Positions 23,347-34,483 of a stretch of 63,288 bases of DNA are shown piece by piece. Origin of the DNA: Phialocephala subalpina (taxonomy: Eukaryota; Ascomycota; Leotiomycetes; Helotiales; Mollisiaceae); the NCBI GenBank assembly GCA_900073065.1, contig FJOG01000007.1, positions 1,938,101 to 2,001,388 of the forward strand, in the 5' to 3' direction. A program made the position numbers and the translations under genes. Below the pieces are notes generated by a model, which searched no databases, had not been told where the DNA came from, and saw only the letters and a list, made by a program, of their open reading frames with translations. Numbering within the stretch: the stretch's first letter is position 1; each line of letters starts with the position of its first letter.

Positions 23347-23929
23347 ATGCACTCTGGACGGCGTCAGACTTCGGGAACACGGCATCAAGGTTGAATAATC
23401 ATTGGTCATCTTCTGTTATTTGAATTACTGCACCGTTTCGCTCCATCCGACCCCACTGTGACGGAATATTCTCGAGTGTGTTTCGTGACGCATAATTAAG
23501 ACGTGACTTTCTCTTGATCCTATTCAAGCTTTGATAAAGTAAGGTTTTGAGATGTTTCTACCCTCCCCTGCTAGCGTGCCCCGCCTTCCACATACTTAAC
23601 TTAGCAGCCGCCTCGTGAGGGGGAGCTGTTTTAGGCGGGTAGGGCTTAGTTTAGCTGGCTCGTACCACCAAGGATGCCTATCATTTAATGTCATTATCGA
23701 TTTACCTATCTAAGTGATTATCTAGTCTAAGCAAAGTTTTCATTTGGATCTATTAAACCTGGCGTCAACTTCTCTTGCGTCCTTTTTAGGAAGACAAGTA
23801 TAAGTCACCGACTTATCCCTCTTAAAAACCATCCAAAAGCGAAGCGATCATTAACATAAACTTTCAAGCATTATCTTAATGGAAACTATCTAAATAAGGT
23901 GATCTGGCCAGCCAACTCCAATTAGTGTG

Positions 23930-24054
23930 TACACACCACCTAGTTTATACACATCATTTGGTTTGTACACACTACTTAGTTTGCACGCACTATTCAATTT
24001 GCACGCACCATTCAGTTTGTACGCACCACCTGGTTTGTACACACTATTTGGTTT
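23930..24054 (-). repeat. 18-bp tandem array, reverse orientation
   Basis: About seven degenerate copies of the 18-bp unit of 22854-22952, here on the minus strand, so the two arrays face each other across about 1 kb. Because 18 is a multiple of three, the array reads as an artificial repeated peptide. Confidence 0.7.
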
Positions 24055-24420
24055 ATCACCGCGTTAAACAGAGCGAATCCTTCAACATGGAGAGTGCTGA
24101 GCAAAGAATTTCAAGGGATAAGCTTACTAAGTACAAAGGCACAGCTCTCGTATCGATTGCACATTTAGACTTCTTACACCTGTGGTTTTGAGTACACGTA
24201 GATAAATACAATCAAACGATCATGAACTCGCAATTGCCTTCGTCCTTTAAACCTTCAGGCAAAATTTAACACTTGAAAATCAGTCGTGCACGACTGCGGG
24301 GATGTGCAGGTCCGAAACTTTGCCGTAGATTTTGAATGACCCGGATCCCATCACCTGGGAACTTTCTAGAAGGCTACTAGGTGCGCACAACCGCTAAAAG
24401 ATAAATTCAAGAAGAATGTC

Positions 24421-24729
24421 ATGCCTGGGAGAGAGGAGGTGCGAGAAGAGGTCTGTTCTCGACTACGGCAGCTTCGCATCATTGACGGCCCGCCGAACCA
24501 GCTCTCAAACTACGCGGAGCACGAAGGATAGGCCACACGGAAACTCGAATTCTAGCACGAGCGAGTTGCAGTACGTAGATTCGTGGTCCTGGCCACAATG
24601 CATCAAAATTCCGGTGCGCTACATGGTCACGAGGACTTCGATCGCGAAGACACATTGATACTAATCAGAAGCAACTCAGAGATGCCTGCTATATATGTTC
24701 GCCGTCCCCCTCTTATTTCTGAGAGTTGA
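24421..24729 (+). pseudogene. Broken small gene with two in-frame TAG codons
   Basis: A frame from ATG at 24421 to TGA at 24727-24729 (102 codons) is interrupted only by TAG at 24529-24531 and 24553-24555. Both could be CAG changed by C-to-T. The rest reads like real coding sequence (QLRIIDGPPNQLSNYAEHEG, then HERVAVRRFVVLATMHQNSG). The family is not recognised. Confidence 0.4.
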
Positions 24730-25925
24730 AGGGCAGACTGTGATGGGTCAGTGGTATTGGTTGGCACGGATGCGTTGCCTTGAAATGCGAGCACAATCGT
24801 GATTACAGTAAGTATTGCTCAACTACCGAACTTCCATTCTAGTATGAACATTATCTAACATAATCACAGAGCTCTTAAGAGCTGTTTCAGTCGACCCACG
24901 TTATGCCAAGAACAGTGCTGGCCAGCAGTAAACATGTGGGATGTGTATGCGTTCGAGACACAGTATATGGGACCGAATGCGCCCAAACCCCTCCGCAGTC
25001 GTCCATACGTCAATTCCGGTAACGGTGCCAACATGAATGTCCATGGATGTGCTGCTATGATCAGAAGTCTTTGAGTCTCTCATGACGAATGCACCGCATG
25101 CTCGCAGGCTTGGTTTCGAGGTTCATGTTCTCCAGGTGTTCCACAAGCGTGGTAGAAGATTTTCGCTAGTGTGCTGATAGCTTTGAGGCTACATTGATCC
25201 TTTTGCCGCACCCCACGATGCAATGCATTTCCTGTGTGGATGGAAGGAGAATCATCAACGAACTTGAAGATGCAAATTGACGAAGCATTACTCCAGTGTA
25301 ATACTTTCACTCTTGAAGGATCCTTGAAAAATTTCTGCATTCATGAACACTTGTCTTTCTTCATGCTGTCTTTGCTGTCTTTGCTGTCTTCGGATGTGTG
25401 GAGTTGCGGAATAGGGTTTTGCCCGGCGGCTACAGTAGCGTACCACCGATCTACCCGCACAGCTGGCTCTCCCAACTCTATGGGTCCAGAGTGGACACCA
25501 AGACTGTTGAACATACCCAAGGCCAACAATCTGGCTGGTAGCCTGACGGCATGTGAGAACTTTGCTCTTTAAGTCCCCGCATCTTCCTCCTAGGACTTCA
25601 CCATGAATCATGAAGGTCGTTCGAAAAAGGTTGACAGGCGGGGTAGTCACCCTCGAAGTGGATCCTACCGTCAACTATGATCGAGATCGGATCTGATCTC
25701 TGTGAAGTATGGATGCCGTTGACGCCCACGTCGGGAGCTAGAAAAATTCATTCTCTATCTCATCAACGAACGTTAGAGTTGAATTACCGTAGTCCTGGCA
25801 CCTCTACGACCTCTCGATACCTATAAAGTCTCTCCCTCCACAATTTCCTTTCTATTTCTTTCTGATCTAATACAACTTTTTCCAACAAACACCCAACCCC
25901 AATCACAGTACACCTAGCAGCCGCC
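24730..25925. other. Intergenic, no firm gene
   Basis: Several frames of 60-130 codons overlap on both strands and none is convincing. A 9-bp unit (TTTGCTGTC) is repeated three times near 25370-25392. A TATAAA at 25822-25827 lies about 100 bp upstream of the thaumatin-like gene and probably belongs to it. Confidence 0.45.
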
Positions 25926-28297
25926 ATGAAGTACGCTCTCACCTTCCTCGCCCTCGCGAGCGCGGTCACAGCTATCGCTGTCCCCAAGAAAGCAATCGAT
26001 GCTGCCACCGCTGATAGCATTATCGCCAGGTCAGTCATGATTTGCCCGTTGGCTCTTATTTTCAGGCAGGAAGTCATACTAATTCCGTGAACAGCTCCGC
26101 GGTCCCCTCGGTGGCCAATTCGGTCCAACCTGTCGCCGCTTCAGTTCCATCTGTTGCTGCTTCAATCACGTCTGTGGCTGCTTCGGCTCCATCTGTCGTT
26201 GCTTCAGTCTCCTCTGGTGTCGATTCAGCATTGTCTGTCGCCGCTCCAGCTTCCTCGGACCAAGCAGCGACTACCTCAATACCATCACCAGCCGCCTCAA
26301 CTTCGGCCTCTGGCTCGGCTTCCCTTGCCGCAGCTTCCATTTCCCCAACCACTGTCCCGGCCCCCTCAAACGCTGCTTTGACTTCATCGGCTGGCGCTTC
26401 GGCTTCCACTACTGTCGACTCGGTCCTCTCAGTCGCCGTTCCCTCCTCCGCTCCCTCTTCTCTCGCCAGCGTTGCCGCCAGTGCTCCTATCGCCAACAAG
26501 GCAGCTGCTATCGTACCAGAGGCCCAGGCACAAGCCCCATCCGCTCAAGCACCATCCGCTCAATATCCACCGGCCCAAGCTCCAGCTTCGGTCGCCCCGG
26601 CTGTCAGCACCCCAGCTATCAGCACACCTGCTGTCGCTGCTCCTCTAGCCACCACGACCGTTATCTCTTACCTTCCGCCGCTATCGAAGAGCGAGGTCAA
26701 CGAACAGCACAAGTCTTATGTCCATGCCAAATTCGTTCCAGAATCTGCAGCTTCTCAGGTCATCCAGGCACTCAAAACACAGGGGATCGTTGTTCCATCT
26801 GCTGTTGTCCCATTCCAGTCTCAACAAACCGAGGTGAGGCACTCTGGAGTGGAGAACATTGTCGAATTTATTGAGAAAGCCGACTACCACGCCAACCCAG
26901 ATGTAGAGGCCCATCCCGAGGGAGGGAACTACTACCTCAAGTACTTCAAGGGAACCAGCCCCAAGATCGCCGACGACTATGCCAAGGATAACAATGCTTA
27001 CCTCCCATTATCTATTTTCAACCCTTCAAAAACCGATATGTGTATCTTTGGTGGAGCTACGGATTTGGTCACGGGCAAAGTCACGCCGTTCGCAAAGGAG
27101 GGCTCCAAGTCCGGTCTAACTCCACTCGCCGCCAACAGCACTGTTCAGTTCGGAAACTACATCCATCTCAATAACGTCAATGGTCGTATCCAGGCCCTGT
27201 TCGGTTGCGACAAAGAGTGCAACAATTGTGCCGGAGCGAAGGAAGGCCCAATCCACACTCTGTTCGAGTTCATGCACGCGGATCATGCCCCAGGCCAGCA
27301 AGTACACTCTTGGTTCAATCCCAGCAATGGTAAGCCTCTTGTCTCCAATAATCGCGACTCGAGTAACACTTGAGAAGTCGATGGTTACTCCACCAATTTC
27401 AACGTAACAGTTTTCAACGACGATGCTATCTGCAAAAGACGTGCGTGCCACAGTACCCCCAAGGAGATGAAGAAAACCTGCCCAGAGAAAAGTCTCTGGC
27501 ATGATAAGGGAATTTATGGTTGCAAGTCCGAGTGCAAGGTCACCGGCCGTGATGATCATTGTATGTGTCACCCCAGTTACTGACTTTTAATTATACTGAC
27601 AAGTTGAAGGTTGTGTCGGCGCTTTCGGTCTCCCTACAACATGCGCTGCCTCGAGTGGCTTCCTTCACGAGTAAGTATTCTCCTCTCCTCATCTTATGCC
27701 ATATATACTGACGATACTCCCAGGCTCTGCACCGATGCTTACTCCTGGCCATATGATGACAAGGAACACACTGATACTTGCGAGGGTACTAAGAAGATTC
27801 ANNNNNNNNNNNNNNNNNNNNNNNNNNNNNNNNNNNNNNNNNNNNNNNNNNNNNNNNNNNNNNNNNNNNNNNNNNNNNNNNNNNNNNNNNNNNNNNNNNN
27901 NNNNNNNNNNNNNNNNNNNNNNNNNNNNNNNNNNNNNNNNNNNNNNNNNNNNNNNNNNNNNNNNNNNNNNNNNNNNNNNNNNNNNNNNNNNNNNNNNNNN
28001 NNNNNNNNNNNNNNNNNNNNNNNNNNNNNNNNNNNNNNNNNNNNNNNNNNNNNNNNNNNNNNNNNNNNNNNNNNNNNNNNNNNNNNNNNNNNNNNNNNNN
28101 NNNNNNNNNNNNNNNNNNNNNNNNNNNNNNNNNNNNNNNNNNNNNNNNNNNNNNNNNNNNNNNNNNNNNNNNNNNNNNNNNNNNNNNNNNNNNNNNNNNN
28201 NNNNNNNNNNNNNNNNNNTCTCGTATTTGCACCCATTGGTCAGATGGCTATGATCAAGTACCCAGAGGAGGGTTATCCCGTCTGGAATTCCTCTTAA
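25926..28297 (+). CDS. Secreted thaumatin-like protein with Ser/Ala-rich stalk (contains assembly gap)
   Basis: Exons 25926-26029, 26095-27329, 27375-27560, 27610-27670 and 27724 onward join in phase up to the N gap. A signal peptide (MKYALTFLALASAVTAIA) leads into about 190 residues of Ser/Ala/Val/Pro-rich repeats (variants of VAASVPS), then a thaumatin fold: GRIQALFGC, LFEFMHAD, VDGYSTNFNVTVFND, CCVGAFGLPTTC (the CC pair made across an intron) and AYSWPYDD...TC. Thaumatin-like proteins bind or hydrolyse beta-glucans; in fungi they act in wall remodelling or are secreted. The domain's last Cys region, and whatever follows, lies in the gap. The 28219-28297 end in the listed frame is uncertain because the gap length sets the phase. 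Confidence 0.8.
27802..28218. other. Assembly gap (417 N)
   Basis: A run of N inside the 3' part of the thaumatin-like gene. Frames drawn through it carry no information. Confidence 0.99.
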
Positions 28298-29667
28298 GCA
28301 ACCCCTCATTTTTGGAGATATCACCCCTTCCTCTTCTTGTTCTTGTCTAGATGAAGCATATCGGGTTGATGCTGGATGGTGATAGATGGGAATGGTGTTC
28401 GGACTTGGTGATCATCGCCGGGTGGGTGGTAGGGAGCATGTTCTTGCCACAAATTTGCTTTTACTTGCTTTCATTCATTCCTCCTGTTCATGCATTGCAT
28501 AGCGCGTTGAGGATGGATACCCAGATTGGACATAATCGTTTGTTTTATAATAGATTTCTTTGGTTTTTATTTGGTGTTTGGAGTTTCCGGCAAGAACAAG
28601 TTGGGGACGATGGAAAAGGGAAGGAAAAAACATTTGAAAATTAGTATAGAAAATGCCAAAATTTTTTTTTTTTTTTGGGTAAAATTGAAAATGCTTGGCT
28701 TTTCTCCAAATGACTTGTGATGAATCTTCCTTCTCTCATCTCCTCCAGTTCTCCAGCAAATTTCCTCCTTCTACTCTCCAGCTTCCAAAGAATTCGTTTG
28801 TGCGATTTATGCCCTCAGGGCATCAACCCACCTTCAGCACAAATCGCGCAACCACAATCTCTGGTAAGGACACCTCACCGTCCTCCCAAACAAGAAACGT
28901 ACAAGTCTACACATCAGGGTCCGACACTACCTTCAACCAAAAAGCCTCACCCAAATATCCTCAACCCCTAGTCATGATTCATGGTGCCCAAAATTTAAGG
29001 CCAAAAGGTGAATGTTGGTCAGAATGTTAGGTGGCTCTCCGGCGGAGAAAAAAGGCGCCGATTTTGTGACATGAGAACACCAAAATCTCAAAGTGCTCAT
29101 AAGCCCTTTCTCAACGTTCCACACTCCAATTTTAATACAATTTTGACGGAACGATTTGAAAATAGCCAATGTACATGCATACTACAAGTTTGCAAAATAT
29201 TTATTTATTAAGTGTTGATGAATTTCGGGGTTTATCAGTATTCCGCCCGAGCACAAAATCGGCACGTTTTTTCTCCGGTGGAGAGGGTGGTACTCGCTTG
29301 TCGCAAAAGGGGTAAGCGGACCGCAGGCCCGTTGTTCCATGGATAGACCCACGATCACGAGCTTTCGCGTTTGGGAATTCTTTTAGAGAAGCATCTCGTG
29401 CGAAGGGATGGAAAGAAAAGGCGGGTTCCATCCTGTTCCTTTGAAAGGACCGATTTGAATGAGAATGTGAGACATGATACGGTGGATGCGTGACGGCCGA
29501 GGATTTCGAGGTGGACGAAGGGAAGGAGAGAAGTTGTTGGGATGGTAGACTTGATTTAGGGACAAGTCTCTCTTTGCCTTCGAAGGCAAACATCGCAGTG
29601 ACGAGATTGGAGATGATATCATGCAATGCTCGTGTACTGATACAATGTCCGATTCAGAGAAAGAGCA
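28298..29667. other. Intergenic, no gene recognised
   Basis: No convincing frame. A run of about 14 T lies near 28664-28677. Sequences near 29040-29090 and 29250-29290 share inverted similarity (GGCGGAGAAAAAAGGCGCCGATTTTGTG against the complement of CACAAAATCGGCACG...), suggesting a decayed inverted repeat about 200 bp across. Confidence 0.45.
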
Positions 29668-30561
29668 TCACCGCCTCACAAACTTACTCTCACTCTCCAA
29701 CCACGTCCTAAAACCCATCGGCTTCTCCTGCTTCCTCACCTCACTCATATCCCAAGCATATCCACCCTCACCAAACCACCTAAACATCGCTCCCAAATCA
29801 TTAACAAGCCATTTAACCCCGCTCGCAACAATCCCACTCGTGGCCGGCATCTTGCTACCAACCACTTCCTCAAACACCCTCTCGCCTTCCGCAAATGTGA
29901 TCTAATCGCCAACCAAATTGACTGCCTCGTTGGTATAAGCTTCGGGGTCCAAGAAAGCTTTCGCCGCAACAGCCCCGACGTCGGTAGAGGAGACAAGACC
30001 AAGCTTCACATCGCTCATCTGCTTCCACATTGTCGCAAACCCCTTCCCAAGAAAATCCGGCGTCAAATTCTCGTAGAAAGCGACTGGGCGGAGGATTGTG
30101 TATTTCATATCCTTGGCTTTGGCTTTGAGATGTTTCTCAACATTATATTTCGTAACGAAATGCGGAACAGACGGAGGGTCCGGTTCAGATTTCTCAGGAC
30201 CACCTCGATCTGCTGATGTGCAGATGAAGTGCTTCACGCCATGCGATACTGAGGCATCTATCAAAGGAATAGCTTGTGCTTCCTCGAAAGAGCCGGATTT
30301 AAAAGGGTTAGGGACCGTGACGGAGAACACGCCGTGGATGGGTTGAGCGATGGAGGCGAAGATTGGAGCTGGATTGCTTGGCTCTCCTTCTATGATTGTG
30401 ATGTTTGGTTTTGAGGCGAGGAATTTGGCGGATGGTGAGGTGGGAGAGCGGGTTAGGGCGTAGATGTGGAAGTGAGGAGTCGGCGTCGATAGGAGAGCGC
30501 GAATGAGTGCTCCTCCTTGTTTGCCGGTTGCGCCTGTGACGAGGAGGGGTTTGAGAGCCAT
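29668..30561 (-). pseudogene. NmrA-like NAD(P)-binding protein with one premature stop
   Basis: From ATG at 30561 the frame begins MALKPLLVTGATGKQGGALI, the glycine-rich dinucleotide fold (GATGKQG) of NmrA-like proteins, and runs to NEAVNLVGD. There a TAG (29904-29902) interrupts it; the same frame continues ITFAEGERVFEEVVG to a final stop at 29668. NmrA-like proteins bind NAD(P) as redox sensors or act as reductases. The part after the stop is the usual C-terminal portion, so the TAG is a genuine interruption (likely former CAG or GAG), and no intron can remove it. The first 219 residues could still be made as a truncated protein. Confidence 0.75.
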
Positions 30562-33500
30562 GGCGAGACGATTCTTGAGAACCAATTCGAGATTTTGATA
30601 GATAGTGATAGAGAAGAGACCTACCGTTTTATACTTACAGCTGAGGAGGATGCCATGATACTTTGACACTTCAGCCTCCAAAATTCGCCGTGATTCACAG
30701 CAAAACGTCGGAAACATAATTCTCAGGAAACGATTCAAGTAAACAGTTTGCACAGACACTTGTTTATGACGAGTGCATCATAAGAAACCTCAACGCAGGC
30801 CTGGAGAGGGAGAGAGGCACATATACGCTAAAAGCGGCATTCGGGTGAACTTTCAATGCAAAGTATCCAGAACTCGGAAACTTCTCTCGGCCACAAAAAC
30901 TTGTCAGCGAAAGGAATGGGATGCCATCAGTCCGCTAGGTGCAATTATCCTCACGAGTATGGCCCTCGAGATTCACCAAGAACCGGCAATTGTGGCAGCT
31001 GTGGTCCTTGGTGAAGTATGGATATGTTCAGCATCTCGCCCACAGGCTTTTTTGGTCTGTCGCTGGACTGTCAGATAGAATAGATGATGTTCCCCATACT
31101 TTGCTGCCTTTAGTCTTGCTTTGATACCGCAATTATGCGTTGATATTCGTCTCCGTATGGTGCAATCCCACGGCTGTGGCCACCGGAGGATAATATGATA
31201 TTTCCGAAAGTATCAGAGCACAACAAGCGGGATGCGATACATTGTGATCATGGATTCACAATATTCTCTCATCCCATCGGCATTTTCCCACTGTGTCGTG
31301 GTTCATGTGAGTTCCTATTCACATGTTCCTTCGACTGGTTGCAGATGCTGGGGACCAGGGGTGCCGCAGAATCCCCTCTGCCCTTTATAGGAGGGCATAG
31401 AGCATGGCGTAATATCTGTAGGAGTAAAGAAATCGTATATGGAAGAGCCTGCTGCATGAGAGGATCGATAAGAGAGTAGGAATAGTCATAAGTCGGGTGA
31501 TTCTTGATCCGCATGTCGCCGTCGCAGCTCTGTAGGGACGGGGAGCAGGAGGATGTCGGGGAACGCGAACATTACAAATATAATATACTGGCAGAAGATT
31601 AGTGACTGTGCCTCTGTACCATTGAGGCTACGAATTGTTGGATTATTGACATACCCGGGCGTACGACTCACCCTGCAAACCTAGCCCCGACCTCACTTGA
31701 CGCCGTTCTGCTCTTTAAGACTCTCTCTCCATCTGCCTCTGCAGTGTTCGGATTTGCGCGTCGTACCCGGTGCGGAGATTGTGTGTTCGCTGTTGAGGTT
31801 GCGGGCTGTGAATGTGCAGAGAAGAAGAAGTTTCGCAGACGCGATTTTGGTGATGAAGCTCTTTTTCGCCAGCGCCCAAGCTCTCAATGTCAACACCCCC
31901 CTTCAACAACAACTTCACAACACAACACAACACAATGGATGCGCACCATGGAGGCGCACTGCAACGAGATGGCAGAAAGGCTACTAGTAAGAAACTAGTA
32001 CCATCGTTCTCTGCGGCTCCTGGCAATAATAACGTCCTTGCAGGCACAGTCCATCGACAGCTATCACAATAGCTTTGAACTCCATAGAGAGATAGAACAT
32101 TCCCAACGCGTTGGATGACCGTGTCACTTTGGAATGGACGATACCTTCGACGAAGAATCATTTCTGCTACTGATCGACCAAGACGACAACCCCTTCGAGC
32201 TCAATACCTCTCGCAGATACGAACATCTTCGTAGACTGGAATTGTTATGTCATGACGAACAATAGATTCCTACATTCCGCCTAAGCCGCTCTTCCTGTCC
32301 GCTGCGGAGGCTCCTTCATGCCGTCTCGGCGTTGTCTGTCGTCCTGGGAAGTTCGTATAGGGCGAGGACATTTTGGCCACAATCACCCGCCTTCGTCAAG
32401 ACCATGCCGCTAAACTTAGACACAGTCGACATTGGGAGGTCTTAATCTCCAGTCAATTTCATCAGGTGTTCGCAGACGAGAGAGAGGATCGAAATATGGG
32501 CGTGAGCACAAACACGCAGGTCTCCGAGGTGGAACGTGGTCAAAGAAACGCGCCATCGTGGTACAAACTCGATTCGAATCCAACATCTGAGGAACTGAGC
32601 AGAACTTTCAGTCCTTGGTTTGGACCCATCGCTGAGGAACTTCCGGGCTGAAGCGGGGTCATGATTCCCCCCTTTGGGCGTTTGACCATTCTGGATGGAC
32701 AGCTTGGCCCTCAGTCCCATTCGCTACAAGTCAAGAGGAAAAAGCTTCCAAACTCTCTTTACCCGGACGTTCCAGATCACCGGTACCGCCTGTGGAAGTG
32801 AAGAGCCGTAGATCCTACCTTTGCCACCCGTATCTTGCTGGACTCATCTGATCTCCAGCTGCTGGAGTATCTAGAATTGTATCAATCTATTCGGAGGTTC
32901 GGCGGGCATGATGTCCCTTCACTGGATAGAAACGAGGGGCAAGATGACCAGGATCTGCAATGGCACAAAGGGAGACTTTGGTCACGAATCGAGCCAACGA
33001 GAAAGTCCTCTTCCACTGGTGGCTGGATTCTTTCCAGCCATGAGGCAGAGTACCACCTCATGCTCGATCGTTTATCCGTTCCATAGGAATGGTCCAGGGT
33101 TCTCAATTCCAGTTGGAGTCACTGCTGAACAAGTTTCAAACGAGTTGAGATCAGCGGCTTACCAGAGCTTGATCCATTTCGAATTCTCTCTCCCCGATAT
33201 GATCTACCAAATTTCCAATCTGGATCGTGTCTCATGCCCCTGTGAGCCTTACAGGTGCAGGCTAAGTGCATGGCTTCCATGCAACCGGCTCTCAATCCGA
33301 GAGCATAAAATATTACCAACGAGACGGGACACCCAGAGTATCAATAGCGGCTCAAGTAGTGCTATGAGTAGGGATATCGAAATACTTGGTCACGAGGTAT
33401 ATGAGGGCCAGAAACAACGGGGCACAGCTTGCCTTCGGCAAGTCTCGTTGGAACGCGGCAGACATTTCCAAAACGACACACGAGAAAGTCTCGTGCAGCA

Positions 33501-34483
33501 CCCAACATATGATCTTACTCAGACTCTCTCGCATGGCCGATCCAGAAGCAATATACGAGCTGCAGGTAGGCTGTTATCGGTATACTCAGCGTGCGGACCT
33601 ACTCTGGGCATATCACGGTGTTATTCAATGTTATTTTCAGTCCCTGTGCAGCCAAGAAATTCTCATAGGCATGTTGGCCAGACATGTTTTCACGGGAATC
33701 TGGCCCGATCGTCTACCTTATCTTGGTTAAACCTGTGGCCAAAGAACCTGGACGACCCACAGAATCACTCAAATTGTTGATCCATTTGACCGCCGAGCTA
33801 CAATCTGGGGATTTTTGGGGATTGGGGTTCCCCCAGCACTCGTGATAAATAAAGTGGACGCAATAACTGGAGTCTTGGGATCTGGAGCACGAATTGAGCG
33901 AAACGACCCGTTTGAAGGTCGCAACTCTAAGCAATTGACATCCAGCAATGAGGTCCTGATTGGTCCCGCCGGAATACGCATTGCGCTGGAAATGCCCCGC
34001 AGTCGCTATCTGAATTTACCCCAGCCGCTAGAACATTCAGGCTAAACAGCAGTCTCACGTTCTTAGCGACCACCAACATACGAAAGTAACCCTCTAAATG
34101 CTGCGGAGCCGTTCACTGGCGTGCAAATAAGTTCGAATCGAGGACCCGAAGTGCATTTTGTACACGTTTTTGTGCTTTTAGCGACTCCTTGGCCTGGGGA
34201 TAAATGTGTTTGTGATTATCCGGCTGGTGGCGCCGAAGAGCCTCGAATGCATGCACAGACTTCATATTGGGAACTGGGGTTAACCGTGTGGCCAGGACCG
34301 CCACACTGGAAGAATGCGGATAAATTAAATCGCCTGCCTTGGTACTAGGGTGTTCTGCTGGGGTACAACTGAGGACAAGGAAGAGTATATATCTGGAGAG
34401 AAACCCGTTTCTACCTTTCTCCAGTGCCTGCAAGATATTCTTCTTATGCTTGAGTAGCAAACATCTCACAGAACACCGCCAAG
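30562..34483. other. Long region with decayed or unassigned coding-like sequence
   Basis: Almost 4 kb without a gene I can name. At about 31715-32160, and more strongly at 32370-34045, all three plus-strand frames contain overlapping open stretches of 80-290 codons (the longest 32908-33780). This suggests an old gene broken by frameshifts or an intron-rich gene I could not resolve. No domain motif is recognisable. A TATATA box at 34386-34393 lies 97 bp before the sugar transporter. Confidence 0.35.

Noticed and set aside
22854..24054. 18-bp repeats as a CRISPR array
   Set aside because: Units are contiguous and degenerate with no spacers, and the host is a fungus.
23925..24191. Open frame with a repeated THHLVC-type peptide
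   Set aside because: It is an artefact of an 18-bp repeat being a multiple of three; no start context or downstream coding signal.
26074..26499. 141-codon minus-strand frame rich in Glu/Ala
   Set aside because: It is the mirror of the Ser/Ala-rich stalk exon of the thaumatin-like gene.
27689..28324. Long frames of about 145-230 codons across 27802-28218
   Set aside because: They run through the N gap and carry no sequence information.
32908..33780. 290-codon frame as an intact gene
   Set aside because: No recognisable domain, and equally long frames overlap it; kept only as unassigned coding-like sequence.
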